64,000 nt of DNA from Saprospiraceae bacterium (GTDB lineage Bacteria > Bacteroidota > Bacteroidia > Chitinophagales > Saprospiraceae). The DNA lies in the NCBI GenBank assembly GCA_028279185.1, contig JANQSS010000325.1, forward strand, positions 62,001 to 126,000. Direction: 5' to 3'. A program made the translations under genes and the position numbers. The notes below the pieces were generated by a model that saw only the letters and a list, made by a program, of their open reading frames with translations, made no database searches and was not told where the DNA came from. Below, in pieces: positions 44,374-54,013 of this stretch; position 1 is the first letter of the stretch; every line of letters begins with the position of its first letter.

Positions 44374-45295
44374 ATCCGTAAAACCTCGACATTTTAAAAC
44401 GCTATCTGCCTACTTCGACTTTATTAAAATGCCTCGCCCCGAGCATCCGATGCTAAGTGTATTAACCTCAAAAGGAGAAGGGTTTATGCCCTGCCCGATG
44501 GAAAGCTGTCCTCCCATTACCCACGATTGCTATTTTGTAAGCTTAAAGAAAATAGTACGGGGTGAGATGAATTACGGTAGGACAAAGTATGACTTTTCCA
44601 ATGGCGCCATGATTTTTGTAGCACCTAGACAGGTAATACAATGGGATAGTAATTTAGTTGTTAAGCAAAAGGGTTTTTCGATAACGTTCCACGAAGATTT
44701 TCTGAAGGGAACCGAATTAGCACAGCAAATTAAGAAGTATGGTTTTTTCTCTTATTCGGTTAATGAAGCCTTGCACCTTTCCCCGAAGGAGGAAAAATTA
44801 ATAGAATCCATTATCGAAAATATTGAAACAGAGTACTACAATAATCAGGATGAGTTTAGTAAAGAAATCATCATCTCTCAACTCAGTACCTTACTGAAAT
44901 ATGCCAATCGTTTTTATGAAAGACAGTTTTTAAATCGAAAAGAAATTTCCAATAGTTTGCTAGAGCAATTCAATCAAAACTTAAATCAGTACTTTGAAAC
45001 CGGCCAACTTGAAGAATCTGGTGTACCCAGTATCGAACAGTTGGCAAGCTCCATGTCTGTATCGCAAAGGTACTTAAGCGACACATTAAAAAAAGAAACG
45101 GGAAAGACAGCGACTGAACACATACAGTTCTTCCTTATTGATGAAGCTAAAAATATTTTGCTTGAACCAAACAAAAGTGTTTCACAGGTGGCCTATGAAT
45201 TGGGCTTTGAATATCCACAGTATTTTTCAAGGCTGTTTAAAAAGAAGGTTGGTGTAAGTCCTACCGTGTATCGAAGTTCCCACTTGTTGAATTAA
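44363..45295 (+). CDS. AraC family transcriptional regulator
   Basis: 310 residues. A sensor domain precedes a C-terminal double helix-turn-helix (about 215-308; LASSMSVSQRYLSDTLKKE, then VAYELGFEYPQYFSRLFKKK). It lies last in the run and probably controls the DUF2255/SDR operon and perhaps the alpha/beta hydrolase. The inducer is unknown. Confidence 0.92.
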   Translation: MKNKSVKPRHFKTLSAYFDFIKMPRPEHPMLSVLTSKGEGFMPCPMESCPPITHDCYFVSLKKIVRGEMNYGRTKYDFSNGAMIFVAPRQVIQWDSNLVVKQKGFSITFHEDFLKGTELAQQIKKYGFFSYSVNEALHLSPKEEKLIESIIENIETEYYNNQDEFSKEIIISQLSTLLKYANRFYERQFLNRKEISNSLLEQFNQNLNQYFETGQLEESGVPSIEQLASSMSVSQRYLSDTLKKETGKTATEHIQFFLIDEAKNILLEPNKSVSQVAYELGFEYPQYFSRLFKKKVGVSPTVYRSSHLLN

Positions 45296-45317
45296 GATGG
45301 CTATTTCTTTGTGAATG

Positions 45318-45392
45318 GGTGGCTAACCGGATTTGAACCGGCGACCTCTGGAACCACAATCCAGCGCTCTAACCAACTGAGCTATAGCCACC
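45318..45392 (-). tRNA. tRNA-His (anticodon GUG)
   Basis: Acceptor arms GTGGCTA and TAGCCAC pair fully with the extra G at position -1 (45392) opposite C73, the histidine identity element. The anticodon loop TTGTGGT between CTGGA/TCCAG gives GTG. T-loop TTCAAAT is present. CCA is not encoded. Confidence 0.97.
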
Positions 45393-45448
45393 ATTTAAGA
45401 CATCAGTCGCAAAATAAGAACGGCAAAGATAGATAGATTCTGTAAATT

Positions 45449-46192
45449 CTACCGTTTCAACACACGATCAAAATATCGCTTCGTAACAGCCTCCCAATTT
45501 ATCAAGTCAAAGAAGTTATTAATGTAGTCCCCTCGCTTATTTTGATACTTTAGATAATAGGCATGCTCCCACACATCTATACCGAAGAGCGGGTAATGTG
45601 TCTTGCCTACAATCTTGCCCATCAATGGATTATCTTGATTGGGTGTAGAAAGGACGATGGGTTTGTTATTTTGATCAGTAGCCAACCATGCCCAACCCGA
45701 TCCAAACCTGGTCTTGGCCGCATTGGCAAACTCCTCTTTAAATTCGTCATAGCTACCAAAGGCGCTTTTTAGGACGGAAAGCATGTCTCCTTTTGGTTCA
45801 GATTTATTGGGTGACATCATTTTCCAAAAGAGGCTATGGTTGTAGTGCCCTCCTCCATTATTTCGTAATGCTGTTTGCTCTGGTCCAATTGCACCCATCA
45901 TCTCTTCGAGCGATTTTCCTGCGATCTGTTCTTGCCCTTTAAGCGCAGCATTTAATTTTCGCACATAACCCGCATGGTGTTTACCATGATGAATTTCCAT
46001 CGTGCGTTTGTCGATATGGGGCTCTAAGGCGTCAAATCCATATGGCAAATCAGGCAATGTAAACTCTTGAACAACCGACTGCTTATTCGCTTTTTCCTCC
46101 GAATTTTGTGTTTCTGTTGTACAACCTAAGGGCAATATAATGGAACCGGCCGCGGCGATGGTCGATACTTTTAGAAACGTCCGTTTTTTCAT
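45449..46192 (-). CDS. Exported superoxide dismutase (Fe/Mn family)
   Basis: 247 residues. The N-terminus (MKKRTFLKVSTIAAAGSIILPLGC) is a lipoprotein-like signal with a Lys-Arg pair, so export by Sec or Tat is possible. The metal ligands of Fe/Mn SOD are present: His in MEIHHGKHHAGY, His in GGHYNHSLFW, and the Asp-x-x-x-His of DVWEHAYY. It would remove superoxide in the periplasm or at the surface. Metal choice cannot be told with confidence. Confidence 0.92.
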   Translation of the reverse strand: MKKRTFLKVSTIAAAGSIILPLGCTTETQNSEEKANKQSVVQEFTLPDLPYGFDALEPHIDKRTMEIHHGKHHAGYVRKLNAALKGQEQIAGKSLEEMMGAIGPEQTALRNNGGGHYNHSLFWKMMSPNKSEPKGDMLSVLKSAFGSYDEFKEEFANAAKTRFGSGWAWLATDQNNKPIVLSTPNQDNPLMGKIVGKTHYPLFGIDVWEHAYYLKYQNKRGDYINNFFDLINWEAVTKRYFDRVLKR

Positions 46193-46334
46193 TTGAATGT
46201 CAATTGATATGAATTCAAATATACATATTCACGTGGAGATCTTATGCATCATGCTGACATGTTCGACCGGCCGTAAGCTGATCAAAAAGGGCAATGTCGA
46301 TTATACCATTTCAACCGACGAACTAACCCAAAAT

Positions 46335-47114
46335 CTACTTTAGTTTTACGCGTACCTTCAGATCTTTTTCTTCCTTGCTCCATTCAAGAGCGTCCGAAAG
46401 TGAATATTCCACAACAAGGCTATTACCATCCAATTTATATGGTATGTCCGTCTTAACCTTTTTTATCGTCTTGTCAAACGTATACGTGTATTTGAAGATC
46501 ATCGTTTCACCCATGAATCCTTCCATCATCGCCATCATGTCATTTGCATCTTGCTCTGACATATCGTTGTCACCGCCTAAATCACCCATGCCTCCCATCA
46601 ATTCATCTAATCCATTACCGCCACCAAAATCCAGCGTTAGCCATTTTCCTTTAAGCGAAATGTCGCCACCTCCCATTCCAGACATCATGCCAGAAGCCTC
46701 TTGCATACCACTTCCTCCCCTGTTTCCAATTTCACCAGCGCGTTCTTTTATTTTATCAAATGCATCTAGAGAATTAAAGTCAAATCCCAAACTCATTTTA
46801 CCGTCTTCTCCCATTGCCATAGAAAAATTATCAGCACCTGTCGAGGCAAAATACGATGACAATGAATCTTCGAACATGCGCAGTGTATCCGCAAATTCCG
46901 GATCATTCAACTTACTCATAACATCATCCATTTCACCCACTTCACCACCACCGAAAGCGCTGGCCATATCCATCATTTCCTTCATATCGATTGAAATGAC
47001 CTGCGATCCGCCAAAATCTTTATTGAAGTGCGTGCTTGATTCTATAGTGCAAGAAGTGAGGCTGAACAATATTAATAAGCAACCCAAGGCGTACGATAAA
47101 TTTAAATTTGTCAT
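46335..47114 (-). CDS. Gly/Met-rich lipoprotein of unknown function
   Basis: The ATG at 47114 is preferred to 47144 since it starts a clean lipoprotein signal (LIFSLTSC). The 259-residue mature region has low-complexity Gly, Met and Asp stretches (GGNGLDELMGGMGDLGGDND) and many Asp/Met residues. No known family was recognised. It is downstream of the helicase gene on the same strand. Confidence 0.55.
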   Translation of the reverse strand: MTNLNLSYALGCLLILFSLTSCTIESSTHFNKDFGGSQVISIDMKEMMDMASAFGGGEVGEMDDVMSKLNDPEFADTLRMFEDSLSSYFASTGADNFSMAMGEDGKMSLGFDFNSLDAFDKIKERAGEIGNRGGSGMQEASGMMSGMGGGDISLKGKWLTLDFGGGNGLDELMGGMGDLGGDNDMSEQDANDMMAMMEGFMGETMIFKYTYTFDKTIKKVKTDIPYKLDGNSLVVEYSLSDALEWSKEEKDLKVRVKLK

Positions 47115-47152
47115 TAATTTTTTATTTAATAAATCCGTTTTCAATTTCGTTA

Positions 47153-50100
47153 TTATAAGTGATTTGCATACGTAATTAGTTCCGCATAAGTCTGATCAGA
47201 CTTCATGACATCAACGTTGCCAATCAAAAAAATCTGTTCCCGACTGCGAGACAAAGCTACATTTAGTTTTCGATCTACACCATCGACGTCATACGCATGG
47301 ATGGCATCAAATGTTCTTTTATTAACCGAACAGGTTGAAATAATAATCACATCGCGCGCACCTCCCTGGTAACGCTCCACCGTATCGACGGTTAACGTTG
47401 GCATATTGTTACCAAAATGCGCTTCTAATTTTTTAGTCACAAGCGCAATGTGCGCTCGAAAAGGACAGACGATGCCCACAGTGGCATGCTCCGGTAAGTT
47501 GGGCACAATCGAATCGCACAACTTAACGACAACATTCGCTTCCGCTTCACTATACTTTAACATGTCAAGTTGGTGTCCACGTTGATCCTGAGCATGAATG
47601 ATTTCAATTCGCCGATTTAGCATTTTGCCTTCATAGACCGGAATGCCTTTTGAGTAGAATTTTTCAATGGGCTGTGTGAGTCGAGCAGTCACTTCTCCAT
47701 TTCGCTGAACGATTTGTAATTTACCTCCGTAAAAACGATCAGAAACGAATGTACAGATGTCCTGATGCATTCTACCTTGAGCGTATAATCTGCCAACGGC
47801 ATTTGACCAATTATTTGCAACGTTTTGCCGAAGCAATCTTTCAAAAAGTGATGTAGCACTGTCTTCAAAACCTAATTCCGTTAGTTGATCTGATTCAATG
47901 ACTGTATGCTCTTTTGAAGAAGATACGACGGCGGGCAGTTGTTTATGATCACCAATGAAAACTGTTTGTTGGACATGCCCAACTAATCCTAAAAGATAAG
48001 GTTCAAGAATTTGAGAAGCTTCATCTACTATTAGTCGATCAAACTTTTTCAACGCAAACAACTCTTCCTTGCCCAATACACTGGCAACGGTTCCTGTAAA
48101 TATTCGGCAACTTTGAAGAAAGCCGGATACCTCCTTTCTTGATCGATATTCACTTAATTTACGTTGCAGCAACTTTTCTTGAAATTCCTGTGCTACAGAA
48201 AAGCGTGAACCTATTCGTGTATAGGATTCTGAATATTTTACATTCAGCGTAGAACAAATTTCATCCACCGCCCTGTTCGTATAAGCAATTAGCAAAATTG
48301 ATTCGTCGGTATAATGCATAACATAATCCACCAGGGCGGATAACATGATGGATGTTTTGCCAGTTCCAGGAGGGCCCCAAAGCAAGTAGTATGGGCTGGC
48401 ACCCAAAATATTCGAAAGCAGGTTCCGCTGATGATCATGTAAGTCAGGTCTAAACTCATCAGGTAATTTTATTCGGTCAACGATTCCGGCTTGTATGCCT
48501 AAAAAATATTTACGAGCATCGCGGTTGGCATGATAGAATCTCATCAATCCGCGCATGGCTTGCCGGCTTGATGATTCGATATAGTCATGTTCCGCATTCC
48601 AATATTCGATGGATTCAAACACTTCTTCTCGAATAAGTAAATTTCGCAGTCTAATGACGAGGTGTAATTTCGAAATTTTAATTATTGACCCCTTCAGAAG
48701 TTGTCCAGCTATCGGGTTTTCTTCACGGGAATGTGGGTACAAAATGACAATATCCCCTGTTCTAAAATTTGTCAAAGAATTATTCTCGGGCAGTTGAAAC
48801 ACGTATAGCCCTTTATCCTCCTTTTTAAGAATTTTTATTTTCCGTAAAATATTAAATTTCTCCTCTTTTTTCATGGCGTTTGATTGCCATAGGGCTGCAA
48901 ACCCATATCGCTTATTGCGTATTTCGCCACCAACTTTGGCTAAGTAATTCTCAGCCGTTACCAACGCCACATAATGGCTCAAATGTTGTCGTTCGATTTC
49001 ATCGAGTTTGGATGTAATGTTGAATAATGCCGCCGCATCGGTTCTTATAAAGCCACCGGCTTGCGTAAAAACAGGATGATCAAACTTGAATAAAAGAGAT
49101 TCGTTTGGCTCTGAATTCATCAAATGGTGGCTGATCGCCACGATATCATTTCGAATTTTTATAGCCTCGAATTGCACCTGTTTTATAGAAGGTGCCTGAC
49201 GAAGTCGTTGTTCTTTCAGTTTTGCGTACAAGATATAGTTTGTCGACTGAAACGTGTCGCCAAAAGCACTTTTAACCGCCATATCATACAATGTGGTTTG
49301 CACATAGTGATTTCGATTTAATCCAAATTCATTCGTCTTATAAGGTTTCCCACTTTTTAATTCGACAATTTTTCCTGCTTTATAATCCAAATCTAAAAAC
49401 AAGGCGTCGAGTCTTCCCTGGATACCATATTTTTCACTTATAAATGTCGGTTCGATATAGGCCAGGTTATTTTTGTTTTCTGCCTTCAAGGTATTTACAT
49501 CTTCAAATAAATGGTTTAACATCATTCGAATTTGATTCGACACCAAACGAACTGCATCATCTGATAATAGGGTAAATTCTATTGCAAACTGCCTAAAAGC
49601 CTCCGTCATTACGTCCGAATACTGTAGAGGCTCACCTAACATAAACCGATCTAGGATTGCATTTGCAATATTTCCAATGAGCAGATAGGGCGAAACAGCC
49701 TTCGGTAATACTTGCTTCATCAAATACATTAAGGGCAGTTCCATGTTCGGCATGAAACATTCAGCAATTGCAGTAACATCAACTAAATAATCCGGATCGA
49801 TAATAATTGCGCCCGGAATAAATTCACTCTCCGACACAAATCGGCAGTCCAAAAAATGAGCAATCACAGGTAAGGTAATTCGCGATTCTAAATGACGAAT
49901 TGAAATATTAAACTGTTCGTTGACCTCATGCACATTGAATCGGGCAGTATACTCGTTTCCGTGATTTTCATCTATAATATTCACCCGATATTCCTCGAAG
50001 TCCGCATGCACAATTGCTGCCCGAATGACTTCTCTGCTATCAATTATTTCATAAGCCCGGTCATCATGCGACGCCCATCTATTGCCCCAGTTAAGAATTT

Positions 50101-50428
50101 CCAGCTCAATTCCGTCATCTTTACGGTTTAAAGATAGAAGTACGCGTATCGCATATTGAAAGGCCGCATCAAATCTATCCGTCAAGCGCGTATGCCCATC
50201 TTCAATAAATTTTCGGACACAGTGCAAGGCACGCCGTGTATTTTCATCAAATGAAACTTTTCCATCTAGGTAGGCAATTTTTGAAAATAAGGAATATAGG
50301 TGGAGCCGGTTTCCTCGACTTAGTTTATCGATTAGGTACCGAAAAAACAACTTATACTGTTTATAATCCGCAGTGGATGTGCTGTTTAGCTCGTGAAAAA
50401 TATGACCTTCAATATCATGTTCGTTCAT
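47153..50428 (-). CDS. Dna2-like nuclease-helicase
   Basis: 1091 residues. The C-terminal half is a UPF1/Dna2-type superfamily 1B helicase: Walker A GPPGTGKT (685-692), the DEAS motif (802-805), GDHKQLPAVV, VERYQGGARDVIIIS and the RKLNVALSRS motif. The N-terminal third holds a PD-(D/E)xK-type nuclease: Asp341 in GRLDAL and Glu356-Leu-Lys358 (VELKSGK). No clear four-Cys iron-sulfur cluster is seen. It overlaps the PhoD-like gene by four bases. It could serve in DNA repair or in defence against foreign DNA; no defence partner is present nearby. Confidence 0.88.
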   Translation of the reverse strand: MNEHDIEGHIFHELNSTSTADYKQYKLFFRYLIDKLSRGNRLHLYSLFSKIAYLDGKVSFDENTRRALHCVRKFIEDGHTRLTDRFDAAFQYAIRVLLSLNRKDDGIELEILNWGNRWASHDDRAYEIIDSREVIRAAIVHADFEEYRVNIIDENHGNEYTARFNVHEVNEQFNISIRHLESRITLPVIAHFLDCRFVSESEFIPGAIIIDPDYLVDVTAIAECFMPNMELPLMYLMKQVLPKAVSPYLLIGNIANAILDRFMLGEPLQYSDVMTEAFRQFAIEFTLLSDDAVRLVSNQIRMMLNHLFEDVNTLKAENKNNLAYIEPTFISEKYGIQGRLDALFLDLDYKAGKIVELKSGKPYKTNEFGLNRNHYVQTTLYDMAVKSAFGDTFQSTNYILYAKLKEQRLRQAPSIKQVQFEAIKIRNDIVAISHHLMNSEPNESLLFKFDHPVFTQAGGFIRTDAAALFNITSKLDEIERQHLSHYVALVTAENYLAKVGGEIRNKRYGFAALWQSNAMKKEEKFNILRKIKILKKEDKGLYVFQLPENNSLTNFRTGDIVILYPHSREENPIAGQLLKGSIIKISKLHLVIRLRNLLIREEVFESIEYWNAEHDYIESSSRQAMRGLMRFYHANRDARKYFLGIQAGIVDRIKLPDEFRPDLHDHQRNLLSNILGASPYYLLWGPPGTGKTSIMLSALVDYVMHYTDESILLIAYTNRAVDEICSTLNVKYSESYTRIGSRFSVAQEFQEKLLQRKLSEYRSRKEVSGFLQSCRIFTGTVASVLGKEELFALKKFDRLIVDEASQILEPYLLGLVGHVQQTVFIGDHKQLPAVVSSSKEHTVIESDQLTELGFEDSATSLFERLLRQNVANNWSNAVGRLYAQGRMHQDICTFVSDRFYGGKLQIVQRNGEVTARLTQPIEKFYSKGIPVYEGKMLNRRIEIIHAQDQRGHQLDMLKYSEAEANVVVKLCDSIVPNLPEHATVGIVCPFRAHIALVTKKLEAHFGNNMPTLTVDTVERYQGGARDVIIISTCSVNKRTFDAIHAYDVDGVDRKLNVALSRSREQIFLIGNVDVMKSDQTYAELITYANHL

Positions 50429-51483
50429 TGCGGAAAGAATTGATAGGTGTCCAGCACAGTACCATCAATTGCTCTTATTTCTCCGTCGACTTTTACTTTA
50501 CTCTCTTTAATTATTTGAATTACGGCAAAATTTTTAACTGGGAACATAGATTTAATGCGAAAATTATTTTTTTCGTCTTTTACAGTGGACCAGGTATGTG
50601 TCATTCCCGACGATGTTAATTCAAATAAAAAATAATCGCTATCCAAAGCCAGCGCCGATACTTCTGCCATGTGCCTATCTCCACTAATTAAAATGATTCG
50701 TTTATCCGTATGCTTGCGTAATAGGTCCATCAAGCGACTGCGTTCGGATGGATAGTCTGCCCATTTTTCATAACCGTGTTCTAATGGAATTATTTGTGTC
50801 CCACTGCCAATTAAAATCACATCCTCCTCTGCTTCCTCAAGTTGTTCGCTTAGCCAAACCCACTGTGTTTCTCCCAAAATCTCCGCTTTGGTGCTTGGAA
50901 TGTATCGAACATCCGGATCTGGATTCGGTTTAAGCTTATCTCGAAAGTATCGTGTATCCAGAAGTAGTAATTTAACCTTTATCGAATTTGCATCGAACGA
51001 TAATGCGTGCGCCTGATAGGCTCCTTCGCGATTCCAGGCAGCATTTGATTTTGGTACCTTCAGGAACTTAAGCAATATAGTTTTACTTTTTTCTTTTATG
51101 GTGAAATCTTTCCCACCGTCATTATCGCCATAATCGTGGTCATCCCAAATACCATAAATATCATGTGTTTTCGAAAATTGCTTGTAATAGTCATTACACC
51201 GCAATTCACTATAATGTTTTTTTAATTTTTTTGGATTTTTCGTGTCGGCATAAACGATATCTCCAAGCCATACCCATGCGTCTATATTAGCGTCTCTAAT
51301 CGTTTGCCAATAACTTTGATCATGATCGGCCTTATTACAACTACCTAGCCCTAGACGAATCGTATCCTGGGCGACAGTATTTGTGTAAAAAAACAAAGAA
51401 AATAAACTACAAGCCAAAAAGATAATGCAGCTTTGGCTTTCTTTCTTAATTAGGCTACCCAAAAATAATCGTTCTATTTTCAT
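50425..51483 (-). CDS. PhoD-like secreted phosphatase
   Basis: 352 residues. A hydrophobic signal (about 15-38, ending TVAQ) is followed by a PhoD-type metallophosphatase: GLGSCNKADHDQSYW, WVWLGDIVYAD, WDDHDYGDND, LLLDTRYFRD and SGDRHMAEVSA all match. It would hydrolyse phosphate esters or phosphodiesters outside the inner membrane. Its overlap with the helicase gene (ATGA) suggests one operon. Confidence 0.9.
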   Translation of the reverse strand: MKIERLFLGSLIKKESQSCIIFLACSLFSLFFYTNTVAQDTIRLGLGSCNKADHDQSYWQTIRDANIDAWVWLGDIVYADTKNPKKLKKHYSELRCNDYYKQFSKTHDIYGIWDDHDYGDNDGGKDFTIKEKSKTILLKFLKVPKSNAAWNREGAYQAHALSFDANSIKVKLLLLDTRYFRDKLKPNPDPDVRYIPSTKAEILGETQWVWLSEQLEEAEEDVILIGSGTQIIPLEHGYEKWADYPSERSRLMDLLRKHTDKRIILISGDRHMAEVSALALDSDYFLFELTSSGMTHTWSTVKDEKNNFRIKSMFPVKNFAVIQIIKESKVKVDGEIRAIDGTVLDTYQFFPQ

Positions 51484-51586
51484 GTAAATTGTAACTTAAT
51501 GTGTTCACGTGTTATGCCCAAGACATTCAAAGATTTTTATACTTTCATGTTTGTGATAGCTGACAACTGGGTAAAGATAAAGGAAC

Positions 51587-52498
51587 ATGCACGATATTGA
51601 TCAACTCAAGATTAATTTTGAGCAAGATCAATTGTTCTTGCTGAATGTTTGTCTCGCTTTTATAATGTTCGGCATTTCATTGGATTTGACACTGGAAGAT
51701 TTTAAACGTCTGGTCAAAAATCCTAAGTCCGCAGTCATCGGACTTACCTCGCAACTTATTTTACTTCCTATTCTGACATTTGGCATTACAAAGATTTGGC
51801 CGATGCCACCAAGCATGGCAATGGGGCTCATAATGGTGGCGAGTTGTCCTGGCGGTAATATTTCCAATTTTGCCGTCCATTTGGGTAAAGGTAACACAGC
51901 ACTGTCCATTTCGCTTACCTCTTTTGTCACAATGGTCGCTGTACTTACAACACCGCTTACCTTCAACATTTGGACGTCGTTTGTTCCCGGTGCTGCTGAT
52001 CTCATGCAAGGGATTTCCGTAAATCCCATCACCATGTTTAAGACCATCGCTCAGCTAATTCTCATACCGCTTATGGCGGGTATGGCGATCCGGCATTACC
52101 AGCCCAACTTTGCGAATAGAATCAGGAAGCCTATCAACATGCTGTCCTTGCTCATCTTCACGGCCATGATACTAGTCGCGCTATACGAAAACTTAGAGCA
52201 GATGCGGATCTACCTGCATCTTGTCTTTTTCTTAGTCTTAGTTCACAATGCCCTGGCACTCCTAATGGGTTATCAATGGGCTAAATCTTGGGGATTACCG
52301 CTTGTGGATAGGAAGGCTATATCAATGGAAACAGGCATTCAAAATTCCGGATTGGGGCTTGTCCTCATCTTTAATTTCTTTGAGGGTCTGGGTGGAATGA
52401 TGCTTGTAGCTGCGTGGTGGGGAATATGGGATATGATTTCTGGCCTGTTACTCGCCCTTTATTGGAAGTGGCGTGCCGGAAAGGGTACATTGAAATAG
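51587..52498 (+). CDS. Bile acid:sodium symporter family transporter
   Basis: 303 residues with about nine to ten transmembrane segments. The motifs LMVASCPGGNISNF (seen as MVASCPGGNISNFAVHLGKGN) and ETGIQNSGLGLVLIF are the BASS family crossover motifs that bind sodium. It imports an organic anion with sodium; the substrate is unknown. It is divergent from the PhoD-like gene and followed by an OmpA-like gene. Confidence 0.9.
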   Translation: MHDIDQLKINFEQDQLFLLNVCLAFIMFGISLDLTLEDFKRLVKNPKSAVIGLTSQLILLPILTFGITKIWPMPPSMAMGLIMVASCPGGNISNFAVHLGKGNTALSISLTSFVTMVAVLTTPLTFNIWTSFVPGAADLMQGISVNPITMFKTIAQLILIPLMAGMAIRHYQPNFANRIRKPINMLSLLIFTAMILVALYENLEQMRIYLHLVFFLVLVHNALALLMGYQWAKSWGLPLVDRKAISMETGIQNSGLGLVLIFNFFEGLGGMMLVAAWWGIWDMISGLLLALYWKWRAGKGTLK

Positions 52499-52572
52499 AT
52501 TATATTTGTCATCTCTACATATGTATTCATAACATTTATAGGACTTATTATTCATCTCACAAAACGAAAAAC

Positions 52573-53910
52573 ATGAATTTATTAAACGCATTTAAGGACT
52601 TAGCCGGTGATCAACTCGCCGACTTAGCTGGTAATTTCATTGGTGCATCAAAAGACGAGACGGCATCAGCAATGGACCAGATCATGCCTTCTTTGATGGG
52701 TGGGTTGCTGGGGAAAGTGACGAACGAGTCTTCTGCAAGCGGGTTCCTGGACTTCCTGGGCAACAATAACCTTGATGGGGGTTTGCTCGATAACATTGGT
52801 GATCTATTTGGCTCCCCGGAGAAATCAAGTGGATTACTGGGCATGGGCGGCACTGTTCTTAATTTTCTTCTTGGAAATAGATCAAATGCAGTGATTGACC
52901 TTTTAACGAAAGTTACGGGCCTGGATAACACTAAAATGGGCAGTCTCATCAAAATAGCCGCTCCGCTCTTAATGTCTTTTATAGGCAGAAAAGCCAAAAG
53001 TGACAGCTTAGGCGCTGGTGGTCTGCTTGGCTTGTTAAATTCTCAGCGTGATTATGTAAAAGAGGCCGCACCCGCTGGCTTACTAGGCTCTTTGGGCTTG
53101 AGCGGCTGGGGTGATCAGGTGGCAAATGTTGCCAATAAAGTAGGAGACAGCGCACGTGATGCGGCTGATACAGTTGGTCGTGCTGCTTCCGATACCGTGG
53201 ATGCAGGAAAAAGTGGTTTACAAAAGCTCTTGCCATGGTTGATTTTGGCGTTAGCCGTTCTCGCATTGCTCTACTTCCTTCGCGGCTGTGGAGATGATGT
53301 GGCAGATGCTGCTAAGGGAGCCGTCGACAAAACTGAGGAAATGGCGAAGAAAACAGGAAAAGCCATTGGCGATGCAGCTGAAGCCACAGGCGAAGCCATT
53401 GGTGATGCGGCCGAAGCAACGGGTGACGCAATGAAAGATGCTGGTGAAGCCGTAGTTGACGCGTTTAAATCAATAAAGCTGCCTAATGGTCAGGAAATCA
53501 AGTATAAGGCAAATTCTATGATCGCCGATTTGAGTGATTACCTTACAGGTAAGGAATCCGATGTCAAACGTCGTTTTACTTTCGATGGATTGAACTTCAA
53601 AACAGGTTCAGCTCAAATTACGGAAAACAGCTCAGCTCAGCTAGACAATCTTGTCTCGCTAATGAAGGCATATAAAAACATGGCTATTCGAGTTGAAGGA
53701 CATACTGATAATACGGGCGACGCGGCGGCCAACCTAAAACTATCAAACCAGCGTGCATTGGCTGTCAAACAATATCTCATGAAAAATGGAATAGCAGCGG
53801 CACGTGTTTCCGCCAAAGGCTTTGGCCAAACACAGCCTGTAGCTTCTAATGATACCGAGGAAGGACGAGCTGAAAATCGGCGTGTAGACGTTTATGTAAC
53901 AAAAAAATAA
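52573..53910 (+). CDS. DUF937-OmpA fusion protein
   Basis: The frame opens at 52414 inside the transporter gene; the ATG at 52573 is correct (445 aa). Residues about 1-165 resemble DUF937/YidB (LMGGLLGKVTNESSASGFLDFLG, LMSFIGRKAKSD). A transmembrane segment follows at about 221-240, then an Ala/Gly/Asp/Glu linker with repeated GDAAEATG-type units, and an OmpA peptidoglycan-binding domain (about 335-445; GHTDNTGDAAANLKLSNQRA, AENRRVDVYV). The N-terminal domain faces the cytoplasm and OmpA anchors to cell wall, a rare combination. Confidence 0.85.
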   Translation: MNLLNAFKDLAGDQLADLAGNFIGASKDETASAMDQIMPSLMGGLLGKVTNESSASGFLDFLGNNNLDGGLLDNIGDLFGSPEKSSGLLGMGGTVLNFLLGNRSNAVIDLLTKVTGLDNTKMGSLIKIAAPLLMSFIGRKAKSDSLGAGGLLGLLNSQRDYVKEAAPAGLLGSLGLSGWGDQVANVANKVGDSARDAADTVGRAASDTVDAGKSGLQKLLPWLILALAVLALLYFLRGCGDDVADAAKGAVDKTEEMAKKTGKAIGDAAEATGEAIGDAAEATGDAMKDAGEAVVDAFKSIKLPNGQEIKYKANSMIADLSDYLTGKESDVKRRFTFDGLNFKTGSAQITENSSAQLDNLVSLMKAYKNMAIRVEGHTDNTGDAAANLKLSNQRALAVKQYLMKNGIAAARVSAKGFGQTQPVASNDTEEGRAENRRVDVYVTKK

Positions 53911-53932
53911 CGTATAAACAACGTGTAAATTG

Positions 53933-53966
53933 AAAGTGGGTGTCAAGTCGATACCCACTTTTTTTT
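53933..53966 (+). terminator. Terminator after OmpA-like gene
   Basis: AAAGTGGGT (53933-53941) and ACCCACTTT (53953-53961) form a nine-pair stem with an eleven-base loop, followed by a run of eight T ending at 53966. Confidence 0.85.
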
Positions 53967-54013
53967 ATGTTATAAATGGCGTATCTTTAAATGGCGCAAC
54001 TGCTTCTTCCTGC

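Noticed and set aside
46375-47175. 266-codon plus-strand ORF opposite a lipoprotein
   Set aside because: It is the shadow of the Gly/Asp-rich lipoprotein on the other strand (Pro/Ser-rich translation) and has no start context.
47153-50428. Complete antiphage defence system around the helicase
   Set aside because: No recognisable defence partner, integrase or atypical composition was seen, so only repair or possible defence is suggested.
52414-52572. N-terminal extension of the DUF937-OmpA protein
   Set aside because: It lies inside the transporter gene in another frame; the ATG at 52573 starts the conserved domain.
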